Source: Rhizomys pruinosus (taxonomy: Eukaryota > Chordata > Mammalia > Rodentia > Spalacidae). From it: a stretch of 64,000 bases of DNA. The translations under genes and the position numbers were made by a program. Positions 33,333 to 44,450 of this stretch are shown piece after piece. The notes under the pieces are model-generated. The model made no database searches. It saw only the letters and a list, made by a program, of their open reading frames with translations, and was not told where the DNA came from. Each line of letters opens with the position of its first letter. The stretch's first letter is position 1. Location of the stretch: NCBI GenBank assembly GCA_009823505.1, contig VZQC01005577.1, positions 512,407-576,406 on the forward strand, read 5' to 3'.

Positions 33333-33568
33333 AGGCTGGAGAGATGGCCTAGTGGTTAGTTAAGAGCACCGACTGCTCTTGCAGAGGACCCAGGTTCGAT
33401 CCCCAGCACCTACATGGCGGCTGAGGACCGTCTTTAACTCCAGTTCCAGGGGAATCTGACGCCCTCTTCTGACTTCTGCGGCATTGCACGACACGGGTGC
33501 ACAAACCTACATGCAGACAGCACATTCATACACATACAAAATAAATAAAATTAAAAACAACAACAACA
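33333..33568 (+). mobile_element. young B2 SINE with 16-bp target duplication
   Basis: Flanked by perfect repeats acaaatgaactccaca (33317-33332, 33569-33584). The B box region 'aggttcgatccccagcacc' is intact and several CpGs remain. The tail ends in AATAAA text and (AAC)n. These are signs of recent insertion. Confidence 0.96.
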
Positions 33569-33584
33569 ACAAATGAACTCCACA

Positions 33585-34266
33585 GAACCTAAGAGAAGTC
33601 CAGACAGAGCCTTGGCCAAGGTCACAGCAGAACAGCAGCAATAGTCTTAGAAGTCACCATGCCCCCATGGTGACCTGCGACCGCCCAGCCCCAGCCTTGG
33701 AGAGGTTAGGCCAGGCCGGTTCAGCAAGCCCAGGCACTGAAGGTGGTCTGCGAGGCTGCCCCCCTCCCCATCACTATTCCTGGCATCGCCCCCCTCCCTC
33801 CCCTTCCCCAGGAAACCCAGTGATGGTGAAAGCTGGAATTTGGACGTTTTCCCAGCATTTGGGCTGTTAATTAAAACTAATAAATCTGCCACTTGGAGTT
33901 GGGTTGAAGGGGAGGAAAGGAGAGGGAGGGAGAGAGAGGGAAGCTCAGGCATGGGGTCTCCCACCGCCTCTGTGAGACTCTTTTTCTTTCAACCTGCCTC
34001 CTGAATCATTTTCTTTGTCAGTCATTCATTCATTCCACCCAACCCCTGCCTGGGCTAGCTATAAGTTGTTCTAAAGAGAGGAAACCTTGCTTCCAAGGCA
34101 AGGGCTAGCTGGCCATTCCCTGCCACTATATCAGACTGAGCAAGAAGTCACAAGATCCCACCCATTGGGACAGACCTGGCCCTAAGTGCCGTGCCCTGAC
34201 TTATGAACTCTGGGGAGTTCACCTCTCAGAAATCTCCTTCCTAGCTTTAAAAAGGCAGAATTTTTA
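33585..34266. other. unique sequence with a candidate conserved block
   Basis: No gene. 33825-33900 ('gctgttaattaaaactaata', 'aaatctgccacttggagttg') is repeat-free and AT-rich. An A/G-rich run at 33908-33945 follows. Confidence 0.4.
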
Positions 34267-34470
34267 GGGGCTGGAGAGATGGCTCAGCAGATAAGAGCCC
34301 TGGCTGCTCTTGCAGAAGAGGCGGATTCAGTTCCCAGCACCCACGGAGGCTCACAAGTGTCTGCAACTCTGACACGCCCTCTTGTGGCCTCTACAGGTAC
34401 CAGGCACACACATGGTGTACATGCAGGTAAAATACTCACAAACATAAAATAAAGACAAACCATCTAAATT
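34267..34470 (+). mobile_element. B2 SINE, plus member of an inverted pair
   Basis: Head 'ggggctggagagatggctca', body 'gctgctcttgcagaagagg', tail 'aacataaaataaag'. The next B2 appears to have inserted into its A-rich tail. Confidence 0.92.
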
Positions 34471-34668
34471 TTTTAAATTTGATTTTCATTTTATATGTTT
34501 AAGTATTTTGCCTGCATGTATGTAAGTGTTGTGCAATGCCTACTGAAGCCAGAAGAGGGCATCACACCCCCTGTTAGCTGTTGAATGGGTGCTGGGGACT
34601 GAACCCCAGTTCAGTCCTCTGCAAGAGCAGACAGTGCTGTTAACTTCTGAGCCATCTCTCCATTCCCA
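34471..34668 (-). mobile_element. B2 SINE, minus member of an inverted pair
   Basis: Reverse B2 ('ttttgcctgcatgtatgtaa', 'gccagaagagggcatcacac', head 'gagccatctctccattccc'). 'aaataaatcttttt' immediately after it reads as the rest of the first B2's tail. Confidence 0.9.
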
Positions 34669-34794
34669 AATAAATCTTTTTGAAAAAGCGGACTTTAGTT
34701 CCTACATTGGAAAGGTCTGTGCAGAGGGCATAAGGAAGTGCATGTGTAAAACAGCCTGAGATAAACTTAGGTGGTCCCATCCATCTCTTTTTTA

Positions 34795-34918
34795 TTTTAT
34801 GTTATTTATTGTGACAGAGTCTCTCTATGTAGCCCTGGCTAGCCCAAAACTCACAGAGATCCATGTGCCTCTGTCTCCCAAGTGCTGGGACTAAAGACAT
34901 GCTCCATCACACCCAGCC
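34795..34918 (-). mobile_element. B1 SINE, minus strand, diverged
   Basis: 'gtgacagagtctctctatgt', 'agccctggctagcccaaaac' and 'gtgctgggactaaagacatg' are reverse B1. Confidence 0.88.
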
Positions 34919-35669
34919 CTTCTGCCTTCTTCCCCTGCTACTTGCCCACAAGGCTTCTTGTAAACATTGTAGGCTATAAAATAACGAGAAGAGCAGTATG
35001 CCACCCTATATCTGTAAGGCATGTGTATTTTACAGACGCCCTCCCCCTTCCCATGTAAGATATGGCAGTGGGTCTGCCCCCATGACCTGCAAATAGAGCT
35101 GCCTGCTGGGTGGTGATGACCACCTACAGTTCATTGATTTCCAGGGTAATCACCACAGTGCTCTGCACAGAGGGAAGGCTCTGTTCCTTTGGACCAATGA
35201 TCAGATGCTTCCAGACCTGGAGGGGACCATCAGTCAAGTCGTTGCCAACACTCTGTACTCTCTCTCTAGAGAGTCTCATCTCACCTTTGCAGCCTGTGTT
35301 TCTTCCACCTCGTATCACTCAGCTTCATGGGAGATCAGAGGAGACGGCTGCCTGCCAGCGTCGTGCCAGCCACTCCAGCCTCAGAGAAGTGGAGTGCTCA
35401 GATGTCACTTTAATCCAAGGCACCGGCACTGGGATTTCAGCTCCACTGTGCTTGGCCACCCACCGGCCCTGCTAGCTTGGGATAGGGGTGGGACATTCAG
35501 TCTCAGAGCTATAGCTCTGCTAAGCAGGACCACAGTGGCCAGAGTCCTCGCAGTAGGGGACTGGCCCAGTGAGCCAAGGTGTCTAGGCCTGCACACAGCT
35601 CGGAAACTTTCACAAAAGTCACTTACCTGCCAACCCATAATAATCTACCCTAAGTAGTGCAGCTCTGGG
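34919..35669. other. unannotated unique sequence
   Basis: No gene. Open frames of 120-150 codons at 35110-35660 overlap each other in two frames and match nothing I recognise. Confidence 0.4.
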
Positions 35670-35737
35670 GAGCTGGGACTGGGGCTCACTGCTTGCCCAG
35701 CATGACTGAGGCTCTGGATTCCATCCCCAGTACCACT
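35670..35737 (+). mobile_element. ID-type SINE, 5' part deleted, source of the 22-bp minisatellite
   Basis: 'ggggagctgggactggggct' then 'cactgcttgcccagcatgac', 'tgaggctctggattccatcc' and 'ccagtaccact' follow the ID layout. About 8 bases of the A-box region are missing (ctcac-tgcttgcc where ID has ctcagtggtagagcgcttgcc-like text). The B-box end is the first unit of the following array. Confidence 0.75.
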
Positions 35738-36793
35738 GGATTCCATCCCCAGTACCACTGGATTCCATCCCCAGCACCACTGGATCCCATCCCCACTACC
35801 ACTGGATCTCATCCCCAGTACCACTGGATTCCATCCCCAGTACCACTGGATTCCATCCCCAGCACCACTGGATTCCATCCCCACTACCACTGGATTCCAT
35901 CCCCAGCACCACTGGATCCCATCCCCAGCACCACTGGATTCCATCCCCAGCACCACTGGATTCCATCCCCACTACCACTGGATTCCATCCCCAGCACCAC
36001 TGGATCCCATCCCCAGCACCACTGGATTCCATCCCCAGCACCACTGGATCCCATCCCCAGCACCACTGGATTCCATCCCCAGCACCACTGGATTCCATCC
36101 CCACTACCACTGGATTCCATCCCCAGCACCACTGGATCCCATCCCCAGCACCACTGGATTCCATCCCCAGCACCACTGGATTCCATCCCCACTACCACTG
36201 GATTCCATCCCCAGCACCACTGGATCCCATCCCCAGCACCACTGGATTCCATCCCCAGCACCACTGGATTCCATCCCCACTACCACTGGATTCCATCCCC
36301 AGCACCACTGGATCCCATCCCCAGCACCACTGGATTCCATCCCCAGCACCACTGGATTCCATCCCCACTACCACTGGATTCCATCCCCAGCACCACTGGA
36401 TCCCATCCCCAGCACCACTGGATTCCATCCCCAGCACCACTGGATTCCATCCCCACTACCACTGGATTCCATCCCCAGCACCACTGGATCCCATCCCCAG
36501 CACCACTGGATTCCATCCCCAGCACCACTGGATCCCATCCCCACTACCACTGGATTCCATCCCCAGCACCACTGGATTCCATCCCCAGCACCACTGGATC
36601 CTATCCCCAGCACCACTGGATTCCATCCCCACTACCACTGGATTCCATCCCCAGCACCACTGGATCCCATCCCCGGCACCACTGGATTCCATCCCCGGCA
36701 CCACTGGATTCCATCCCCACTACCACTGGATTCCATCCCCTCTACCACTGGATCCCATCCCCAGCACCACTGGATCCCATCCCCAGCACCACT
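35716..36793 (+). repeat. 22-bp minisatellite, 49 copies, with 88-bp higher-order repeat
   Basis: Exactly 49 units of GGATTCCATCCCC plus AGCACCACT, without length change. Variable sites are gatt/gatc and agc/agt/act. From about 36060 to 36530 every fourth unit carries 'actacc', giving a strict 88-bp higher-order period. The 407-codon plus-strand frame and many minus-strand frames across it arise because 22 is not a multiple of 3 and the unit lacks stop codons. I do not call a gene. Confidence 0.98.
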
Positions 36794-38410
36794 GGCAGTT
36801 CAATGGGAATCCACACAGTCTTGCTCTGGTTCACCTTCCCAGCAGGTAAGGGCTTGCCCATTTCACAGATGATGAGATAGAGGTTCAGAGAAGACCACTC
36901 AGCAGAATCTGCCCTCCTCACATTTGTATAGAATGGAAGTCCAGGGAAGAAAGGGTACACACCACAATAAGCCTAGTTTGCAGACTGGGATCAACGGTGA
37001 TGGAGGTTTCCTTCTGCCATGCCCTGCTAGGCACCAAGTAGGAGCACTTCTTTAGCTCTGTGGTAGCAAACTCAGTATTTCTCCTTTACCGAGAGTATCT
37101 GGAGGGTCAGCGGTTGTATAGGACTACCCAACATGTTAGTTTCTCATGGCTGTGCCACAATGGCCTAAGAGAACAGCTTAAGGGAGAAAGAATTTGTTTT
37201 GCTCATGATTTCAGAGGGCGAAGTCCTCCATTGCCTGACCCTGTGCACTTGGACAGGACTCTGTGGTGGTAGGAGTGTGTGGTAGAGAATCCTCAACTCA
37301 TAGAAGACAGAGGCAGAGCAAGGAAGGGCAGGGGAGACGGATAATGGCCAGAGGCATCCCTCCAGCCACCTGCTGCCTCTGCTAGGTCCCACCTCTTAAA
37401 GTTTCCAGAACCTTCCCAAATGGGTGCCCCAGCTGGGGACCATTCATTCACTTCAGGAGCCTGTGGGGGACATTTCATGTCCAAACCCTAATGTCCAGTC
37501 AGGTTGTGGCAGAGCCTGGACTTGAACCCAGGTAGTTCTGATGTAATGCGTTAAACCTTTGGTAGCTATGAGACCAGTCTGAGGACATCTCAATGCTGCC
37601 CTGAACCCTCCTCTCCACTGGTTGCTGAACATAGCTAGGGGCGAGCCCACACCAGCCACAAACTTGATGGTGGGTTTTGTCATTGTCCATGGGCTCAAGT
37701 GGAGATTTAGGAGGCATTTTTTAAGAGGCAGAAAAGGCATAAAATGATGCATGTGGGAAGATGGCAGGGTAAGGCAGGTACAAAGCCTGTGGAGACAGTA
37801 TGGCAGGGGTGGTGTCTGGGCAAGAAGGGTAGGCAGGCCTCCTCACTCTGCTGGTAGGGTCAACAGGCATACAGAAGTTGCTGAGCGCAGACAGAACTCA
37901 GGGGCATGCGGGGCATGCTGGGCAGGTCCTCTCAAGTCCCAGCTTCTTCCTCTGGAAATGAAATGGTGCACAGAAGTGAGGGTAACAGAGGGGCTGCTTC
38001 CTGCCACAGTCCATCTCTTTTCCTAGGAGAGGCCTGGCAGCACATTGGAACACAGGAAACAGGTTGGGAATGAAATGGGGGACGATAGCCAGCACCCACC
38101 AGCTTTACTGTGAGACCTGGGAAGCCAAGACAGCTGTGCCCTCAACTACCACCAATCCGGACCTACCCCACCCCCCAGAGTCCATGATAGTGGAGCCTAG
38201 GGAAGATGCTGTTCTTTACAGGGATACGCTGCTCAGCCTAGACTTCCAGGAGAGGGAAGTGAGAGGAGATGGTAGTGCCTTCCTGTAAACTCTGGGTAGG
38301 CGTCTGCAGAAAGCCCAGGTCAGCCTCTGAATATGTATCACCCCTTCGTTCCCAGTCCAGCCCACATCTGTTTGGGTGTCCCTCATGCACAAGCAAATAA
38401 GTGCACATAT
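36794..38410. other. mostly unique sequence with MIR fragments
   Basis: No gene supported. MIR-like pieces occur at about 36855-36915 ('catttcacagatgatgagat', minus) and 37500-37545 ('gcctggacttgaacccaggt', minus). Confidence 0.45.

Positions 38411-38463
<53 letters not shown>
38411..38463 (+). repeat. (CA)n microsatellite
   Basis: About 26 uninterrupted CA units. Confidence 0.97.
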
Positions 38464-38464
<1 letters not shown>

Positions 38465-38949
38465 TGCAAGCTCATTTCTTCCACCAACTGACCTCGGCCC
38501 CAGTTCAAGGCCCAATGGGGACCTTGCCGACTCGGGGCTCTGTTCTCTCTGCTGACGTCATTCCACTTTGACTTTGTAAATTCTTTGATAAGCAGAGGAC
38601 TTCCAGACTCAGGTGAAGGACAGATCTTTGCCAGGAAAAAGCAACTGAAGAGAATCCTAAGAGATAAACAGCCCCTTCCTCCTCCTCCCAATCAGCACTC
38701 TGACTGGATTTGAAGTCAGTCCTGTGACCATCACAGCATGCCTCATCTTCGAGGTCGTCCTCGTATGAAAACTACGAGGGTTTTGCCAAAATCGGCTGAC
38801 AAAAAGTGTGGTATGCATCGTACCGTAACATTTAACAATTTAACACTTAAACCCCAAAATTACAATGTAATATAATTGCTCTATTAACAGGATAATTACA
38901 GGTTTATTTTTAATTAATTCATAATATGCCACAGATGGTGTGGTTGGCT
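38464..38949. promoter_or_regulatory. candidate conserved regulatory block
   Basis: Repeat-free DNA with a perfect CRE (38553-38560), a small CpG-rich hairpin (38759-38779) and an AT-rich tail with 'ttaattaattcataat'. Eight or so CpGs are packed into 38745-38825 although the surroundings are CpG-poor. Regulatory role is inference from composition only. Confidence 0.35.
38553..38560. promoter_or_regulatory. perfect CRE palindrome TGACGTCA
   Basis: The second full 8-bp CRE in the window. It lies about 200 bp from the CpG-rich hairpin. Confidence 0.4.
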
Positions 38950-40238
38950 GATAGGACCAGGTTCAATGTTGGAGGAGAGGAACAGTTTCTTTGGAGCCCA
39001 ACAGATAAGCTGAGACAGGCGGATGAGCACACCTGGAACTGATCTTAAGGAGAGCCTGAAACAGTGGACAGAGACATCCAGAGTCCTTTCCCCATCCCCT
39101 CCGATGTGTCCTCCCCACTCCCTCGTGGCAGCATCTGCCCCTGAGCCTACGGCTCCCAAGATCCCTACAGCAATGGGCAGAGAGGAAACTTCTGAACATC
39201 TGGATTAACAGAGCAAACCTTTCCAGACCGGAGAGGGAACCTAGGCCCTGTGCAGCAGACAGAGCAGGGGTTAGAGTCTAGGTGCTATTTCTAGACACCT
39301 CTTCCATGGAAGACGGGTGGATCCTCAGCAAAGTCCCTTGATCTCTTGGGGCTGTTCCCTATGTTAGGAAATGGATGAGAGTGTCCTCAGCTAAGCAGGA
39401 AGCAGGGTTAGGGACAGAGCTCCCCGGATACAGGTCAGGGGGCCACTGTGACTGGTGGCTGTGCATCCTCTGCGAACTTGGCTTTCACACTGCAGCTGGG
39501 AAATAAGGAAGAAGGTAAGCTCAGGGAAGAGGGAGGGGGGTGAGGCGGAGCATCCCGGCCACCTCTGCTATACACTGCCAAACGTGCCTGTCCGCAGAGG
39601 CCTCTGTATGTGAAGGGGGTGAACAGTCAAACTAGCTCCAGCTCTAGGAAGTGAGATGGGGTGGGGGTGGGGGGTCCTGGAAGGTCCTTCCAGCAAGCCT
39701 GGAACCCCAGGAACCCAGAGAAATGGGGCCCAGGCTCCCAGAGTTGCAGACCGCAGCCCTCAGCTGGATACAGGGGGGAAGAGGAGGGAGGAGACCAGGA
39801 GCTAGGTTAGGAACCTCAAGGAGAGTAGATGGATACCGAAGAGGTAAAGTCCACCCCCCCCACACACACACACATGCATCTGCAGTGCGGTGAGGCAGTT
39901 GTCACTCAGGCCACCAGGAACCTTCACTTGGTGATGTCAAGGCATCTCTCCATCTCGGGAGAACTGGGCAGGCCTCCTTGACTACTGCTTCTCAGCTCAC
40001 TGGCAGCGAGCTTCCCTAGTTTCCTTCCTTCTCCTGGTCTCAACTGGGCCTGACCGCTTTCTTCAGCTGTCCATGTTCCCAGGGAAGGTCTGGGCTTCTG
40101 GGAAATGACTGAGCAGCCCATACGCAGGACCACAAGGACAGCATGACTGCACGCCCATCCCAGGCCTCTCCTCCCCAGCACCTGTGATGCTCAGCCATGC
40201 TGACTTTCATTCAGCCATCCTCAAGAGCTCTGCTTTTA
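38950..40238. other. unannotated unique sequence
   Basis: No gene. A G-rich run at 39657-39676 (ggggtgggggtgggggg) could form a G-quadruplex. A short CA run is at 39860-39872. Confidence 0.4.
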
Positions 40239-40385
40239 AAGCTGGGTGTGGTGGCACATTCATTGAATCCCCTTTAGAAGGCTGAGGTAATGGGATCTCT
40301 GTGAGACCAGGCCAGCCTCATCTACATAGCAAGTTCCAGCAAGCTGGGGCTACAGAGAGACCCTGTCTCAAAAACAACAAAAAGA
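40239..40385 (+). mobile_element. B1 SINE, plus strand, diverged
   Basis: 'agctgggtgtggtggcacat', 'gaggtaatgggatctctgtg' and 'agagaccctgtctcaaaaac' are B1 in sense. Confidence 0.88.
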
Positions 40386-41180
40386 GCTCTGTTTTTACTG
40401 AGTACTCTTGTGCCTCAGTTTCCTCATTTGTAAAATAAGCAAAGTAATGACTCCTGACTTACAGGGTGGGGATGGTTCACCAAACAGGTGTTGTAACATC
40501 AGAAGTGATGAAGAGGAGGAAGAAGATGGAGAAGGAAACTTTCCTTCCTCCCACGAACACATGGCTGTCCAGTCCCCAGTCCTCATCTCCGCAGCCTTTT
40601 CTTCGGACAAGCCCTTCCTGCCTACGGTTCCCAGACACACGCCCACCTTACCCTTCCAGTTATCATCTTTATCATCTCTATGACACAGACAGACTGACCT
40701 ATTGGTTCACAACAGCCGTCTCCACCAGGGGTGCTATTGTCCCCCATAAGACACAGTCAATATCTGGAGACACTTATCACAACTGGGTGAGGAGAGTGCT
40801 GCTGGCTCTGGTGGGCAGGGGTGTATAGTGGGTGGAGGGCAGGGGTACATGGTGCTACCCCTACAAGTGTCAGCTGGCCACAAACATCAGCAGTAAGGAA
40901 GCTGAGAGGGCCTGTCTTGCCTGCTCACTCTTGCCTCCTCAGGAGAAGGTCTTATTCTGTCTTGTGACCACTGTGCCCATCACTTGTAGACACCCGGTTG
41001 CTGTATATTGACTGATAGAGCCCGCAACTGCCTTCACACATCAGGTACTCTGCAAAGGTTTGTTGAGGGAAGACAGAATAGTTACTGGCTTATCAGCTGT
41101 GAACTTACTCACTGAGCTTCCTTGAGCTTTGATTTGCAATTTTCTCATTTATGAAGTATAGACCTGCATGCAACCAAGCC
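40386..41180. other. unique sequence with MIR fragment
   Basis: 'ttgtgcctcagtttcctcat' at 40409 marks a sense MIR remnant (about 40390-40470). The rest is unrecognised. Confidence 0.45.
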
Positions 41181-41322
41181 AGGCATGGTGATACACCCTA
41201 GAGCCAAGCATGGTGGTGCAGTCTCTTAACCCCACCACTTAAGAGCAGAGATAGAAGAATGGGTGCAAGTTTGAGGTCAGCCTGCACTACATAGCCAGGT
41301 CCAGAGCCATGTAGTGAGACGC
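41181..41322 (+). mobile_element. B1-like SINE, diverged
   Basis: 'ccaggcatggtgatacaccc', a repeated 'agccaagcatggtggtgcag', and 'aggtcagcctgcactacata' follow B1. The first 25 bases of the head appear duplicated. Confidence 0.7.
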
Positions 41323-42489
41323 GGTAACCAACGTGTGTCAAGATTTTGAGATCCTGCTTGCTCCTTAGAACCCAGATGCTCTGTGGATTTATCCTTTGGG
41401 ACTTGCTCACCTGTCACCTCTCTGTGAAGCCCTCTGCCTTTGCCCTGAAGCCCCCACAATCATGAAGCAGCTTTGGTCCCACCCCTTTCCAGCCCCCCAA
41501 AGTCCCCATCCTCCTCATGGCAGTGAAGTTAGCCAGAAATGCCAGGCAAGCTCTTAGCCCTATCAGATTCCCTCCCCCTTTGATAACAAATAGTTAGCAA
41601 TGAGTCCTCTGCCATTCTGAGGTGACATTCATATCTAGTACAACCAGCCTCCACACATCATCTGGAAAGGAATCAACATAATGTCCTAGCTATAACATAA
41701 AGGTAGAATGGACATAATTTACAATAAAATATGTATTCAATATGTAAATGTTCCTGCTTCACTGCATGAGGTACGACGATGAAGCAGAGGTTTGTACCCA
41801 CCTGCTCACCACGAGAGACGAGGGCACAGTCCCAGGTGCAACCTGATGCGGGGACTGAGATTTAGCAGCTAGGAGCAAGTGCAAATTTTCCAAAATGACA
41901 AGTAACTCTTGGAAATGTTTCCAGCAGAAAGCAGCTCAGCCTTGTTTCAATCTGCACAGTTACGGTATTCCTAGGAACCCCTGTGCATGCTAAATCTTTA
42001 GTATAAATACTTTATGTTTCTCTGTAAACCAGAATGAGGTTCTCAGCTGAAGCAATTTTCATCAGGTTTCCACCTACTTGAACATGGACTGGGATATTTG
42101 AACGCCACATGGTGGCCCTGTAGTGCATGAGGCCACCCACATATTGAGGAACCTTTAGTGCCTTTAGCCCCCCCCCAAATGCCAGCAGCATCCCCTCTGT
42201 TTAATAGTCAATGTCAAAAATGTCCCCCCACTTGTTTACAAATCCGTTCATAAGGGACGACACAGTGCCTGGAGCTTCTCTAGGCTCATTTGCTTTTCTC
42301 TTCTGCCTACACGTTTGCAGGTGAGGTTGGAGTTGTATAAACCTCCACCTGCTTGCCTCTTCCTAGGACCAGTCTGAGACACAGTCCCTTCCTAGACACA
42401 GTATCCAAGAATCCCCTTGGAGATGAAGGGAGCCATAACTGCCCTCAGAGTTGCCCCTCACACCCACCTGGCTTTACCCATTTCCTGCC
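41323..42489. other. unannotated unique sequence
   Basis: No gene or family recognised. AT-rich around 41690-41760. The last five bases before the next LTR form its target duplication. Confidence 0.4.
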
Positions 42490-42847
42490 TGTGGTGGTTT
42501 GAATGAGTGTCCCCCATAGGCTGTAAGTATTCAGACATTTGTCTCCAGTTGGTGGCACTGTTTTTGGAGGTCTTAGAAGGTGTGGCCATGCTAAAGGAAG
42601 TACCTTATTGGGGGTAGGCTTAGTGAGTTTAACTAGTCTTGCTGGTCTCCAGTTGCTCTCTCTGCTTCCTGTGCTCATTGCGAGATGTGACCCTCCGCTT
42701 GCTGCTCCAGCTCCAGCCGCCATGCCTCCCGCCACAATGGACTCTAATTCCCTGGAACCGTCAATCGTAAGCTCAAATAAACTCTTCCTTTTATAAGTTC
42801 CTTTGGTCATGGTGTTTTATCACAGCAACAGAAAAGTGACTAATACA
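42490..42847 (+). mobile_element. solo LTR, ERVL-MaLR (MT-like), plus strand
   Basis: Starts TGTGGTGGTTTGAATGAGTG and ends GTGACTAATACA. An AATAAA signal lies at 42776-42781. It is flanked by a perfect 5-bp duplication ctgcc (42485-42489 and 42848-42852). No internal region follows, so it is a complete solo LTR. It is the same family as 12690-13036 in opposite orientation; both share long identical blocks near the polyadenylation signal. Confidence 0.92.
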
Positions 42848-43235
42848 CTGCCTCATCCACTAGTTCCTTTCTCGTCACACGCAGGGCTATATTCAGATGG
42901 ATGGTCCCCTGAGCTGGGAGGCAAAGCTCCCAGGGTTCACAACACTTGCTTACAAAACCGTCCATTGTTGTTGACCATGAGCAAAGAAAGACATCATCTT
43001 TTCCCAGGGATTCTTGTCCCAGAAACTATATGAGCTGCTAGACAGTGTCTAGGACCACCAAAGATGAGGATCAAGTTCCAGAGCCTGAGCACTGGTCCTC
43101 AGACTTTACCCTTCCCTGGCATTCTGCAGGGCAAAGCATTTTGAGGCCAGCCCAGCCTCAAGGTTCTGGAGAAGACCCAACTCCAGATATGGATGCATGT
43201 AGGATGGGGGTTAGAGGGTTGAAGCCATGTCTACT
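42848..43235. other. unannotated unique sequence
   Basis: Nothing recognised beyond the LTR target duplication. Confidence 0.4.
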
Positions 43236-43365
43236 ATGGGGAGGGCTCACCCAGAATTCGAACATGAACAGCCTGGTCTGCGGCACACACCCAGCACTCA
43301 GGATGCTCAATAACAACCTGGGCAACAGAGAGAGACTCTGTCTTAAAGAGTAAAAAAAAATTAAT
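43236..43365 (+). mobile_element. B1-like SINE fragment
   Basis: 'acacccagcactcaggatgc', 'aacaacctgggcaacagaga' and 'gactctgtcttaaagagt' plus an A-rich tail. Diverged and partial. Confidence 0.6.
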
Positions 43366-44450
43366 GGAAATACTTCAGAGGACTCAAACATTGAGAACAT
43401 CCCCAACATGGTGTGTGTGAGTGCATAGTTAAGATGTCGGGAAGCGCCTGCAGTCGCCCATGTGCTACTAAATGGGAAATAGACCGGGCCACGCAGTTTC
43501 CAGTCACAGACCAGAAGGCTACAGGGACCTTCCCAGCCATCTCCAGCTCTACTCTCCAGCCTGTATTTTTCCACAGGACTGCATAATTCACCAGGACACA
43601 ACTCCTTAGGGCAGAACATAGGCAGCTCATGCTGTGCACCGTGGGGCCTGTAATTCAGTCACATCTCTGGGGATAATTAAAACCTCCTCAAACAGGAGGT
43701 CTTGAAATAGCATTGCAGCCACATGCCCTGCCCCTGTTGGACCACAGTGACTGTGGGGACACCCAGGGCAGAAGAGGGACACTGCCAGACCCAGCTAGCC
43801 CTTAGAGAACCCTCCCCTCAAGGCTAAACCAGACAAAGAAGACACCCCATTCTAACAGGTGGAGAGAATTCCATGTCAGAGAAAAGCATTCTTAATATCA
43901 GAGGCCATTTTTCAGGCCAGACAAACGCTGTACTCTTTCCTCATAGCTGGTGGGGGAGGTGGGGGGGGTGAAGGGAAGGAAGCCTAGAGAGGTAGGCTGT
44001 GCTCTGTTGGAATGAGGTGGGGTGCAGGAGTGGGAGTGTTTCTGGGTAAAGGAAAGGAAGGAGACCTGTCTTCAAGGTCTAGTCTGCATGGCCCACAGGG
44101 CTACTTATCCAGACTCATGCTCAATGAGTACATTTCTTCAATCTACACCCATTTTACAAGAGCTGGAAGCTGAGTTTCATGGAGAAGAGGTGCTGTATAA
44201 AACAGCATAAATCTGCTACTAGGAACCCAGATCTATTTATTCCAGAGAGTCTGTAGGGAAAAGTTCTGGACAGCAGAGAGAAGAAATGACACTTTCCAGC
44301 AAGGAAGAAATGGCCCATCTTAAACCCTTAATGGCCCAAACAGAAAAGAGCTTCAAGCTTCAATTCTCCAAAGGCCAGAGGTTGATCATCATCATCAACC
44401 CCGCCAAGGGTTGATCATCAGAGGACAGAGTTCGATAGGAGAAAGAACTT
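43366..44450. other. unannotated unique sequence
   Basis: No gene. A short hairpin/direct-repeat cluster of 'ggttgatcatcatc' lies at 44380-44420. Confidence 0.4.

Noticed and set aside
34935..35660. Possible exons in the 120-150-codon frames near 35.1-35.6 kb
   Set aside because: The two frames overlap each other and have no splice-site or domain support.
35657..36880. 407-codon plus-strand open frame
   Set aside because: It spans the 22-bp array, starts in ID SINE text, and all frames of the array are stop-poor. No domain or codon signal outside the repeat.
39657..39676. Promoter-type G-quadruplex
   Set aside because: The G-run could fold, but nothing else suggests a promoter; noted only as composition.
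44380..44420. Hairpin of 'ggttgatcatcatc' repeats
   Set aside because: Short, imperfect and ATC-rich; it is best explained by local slippage.
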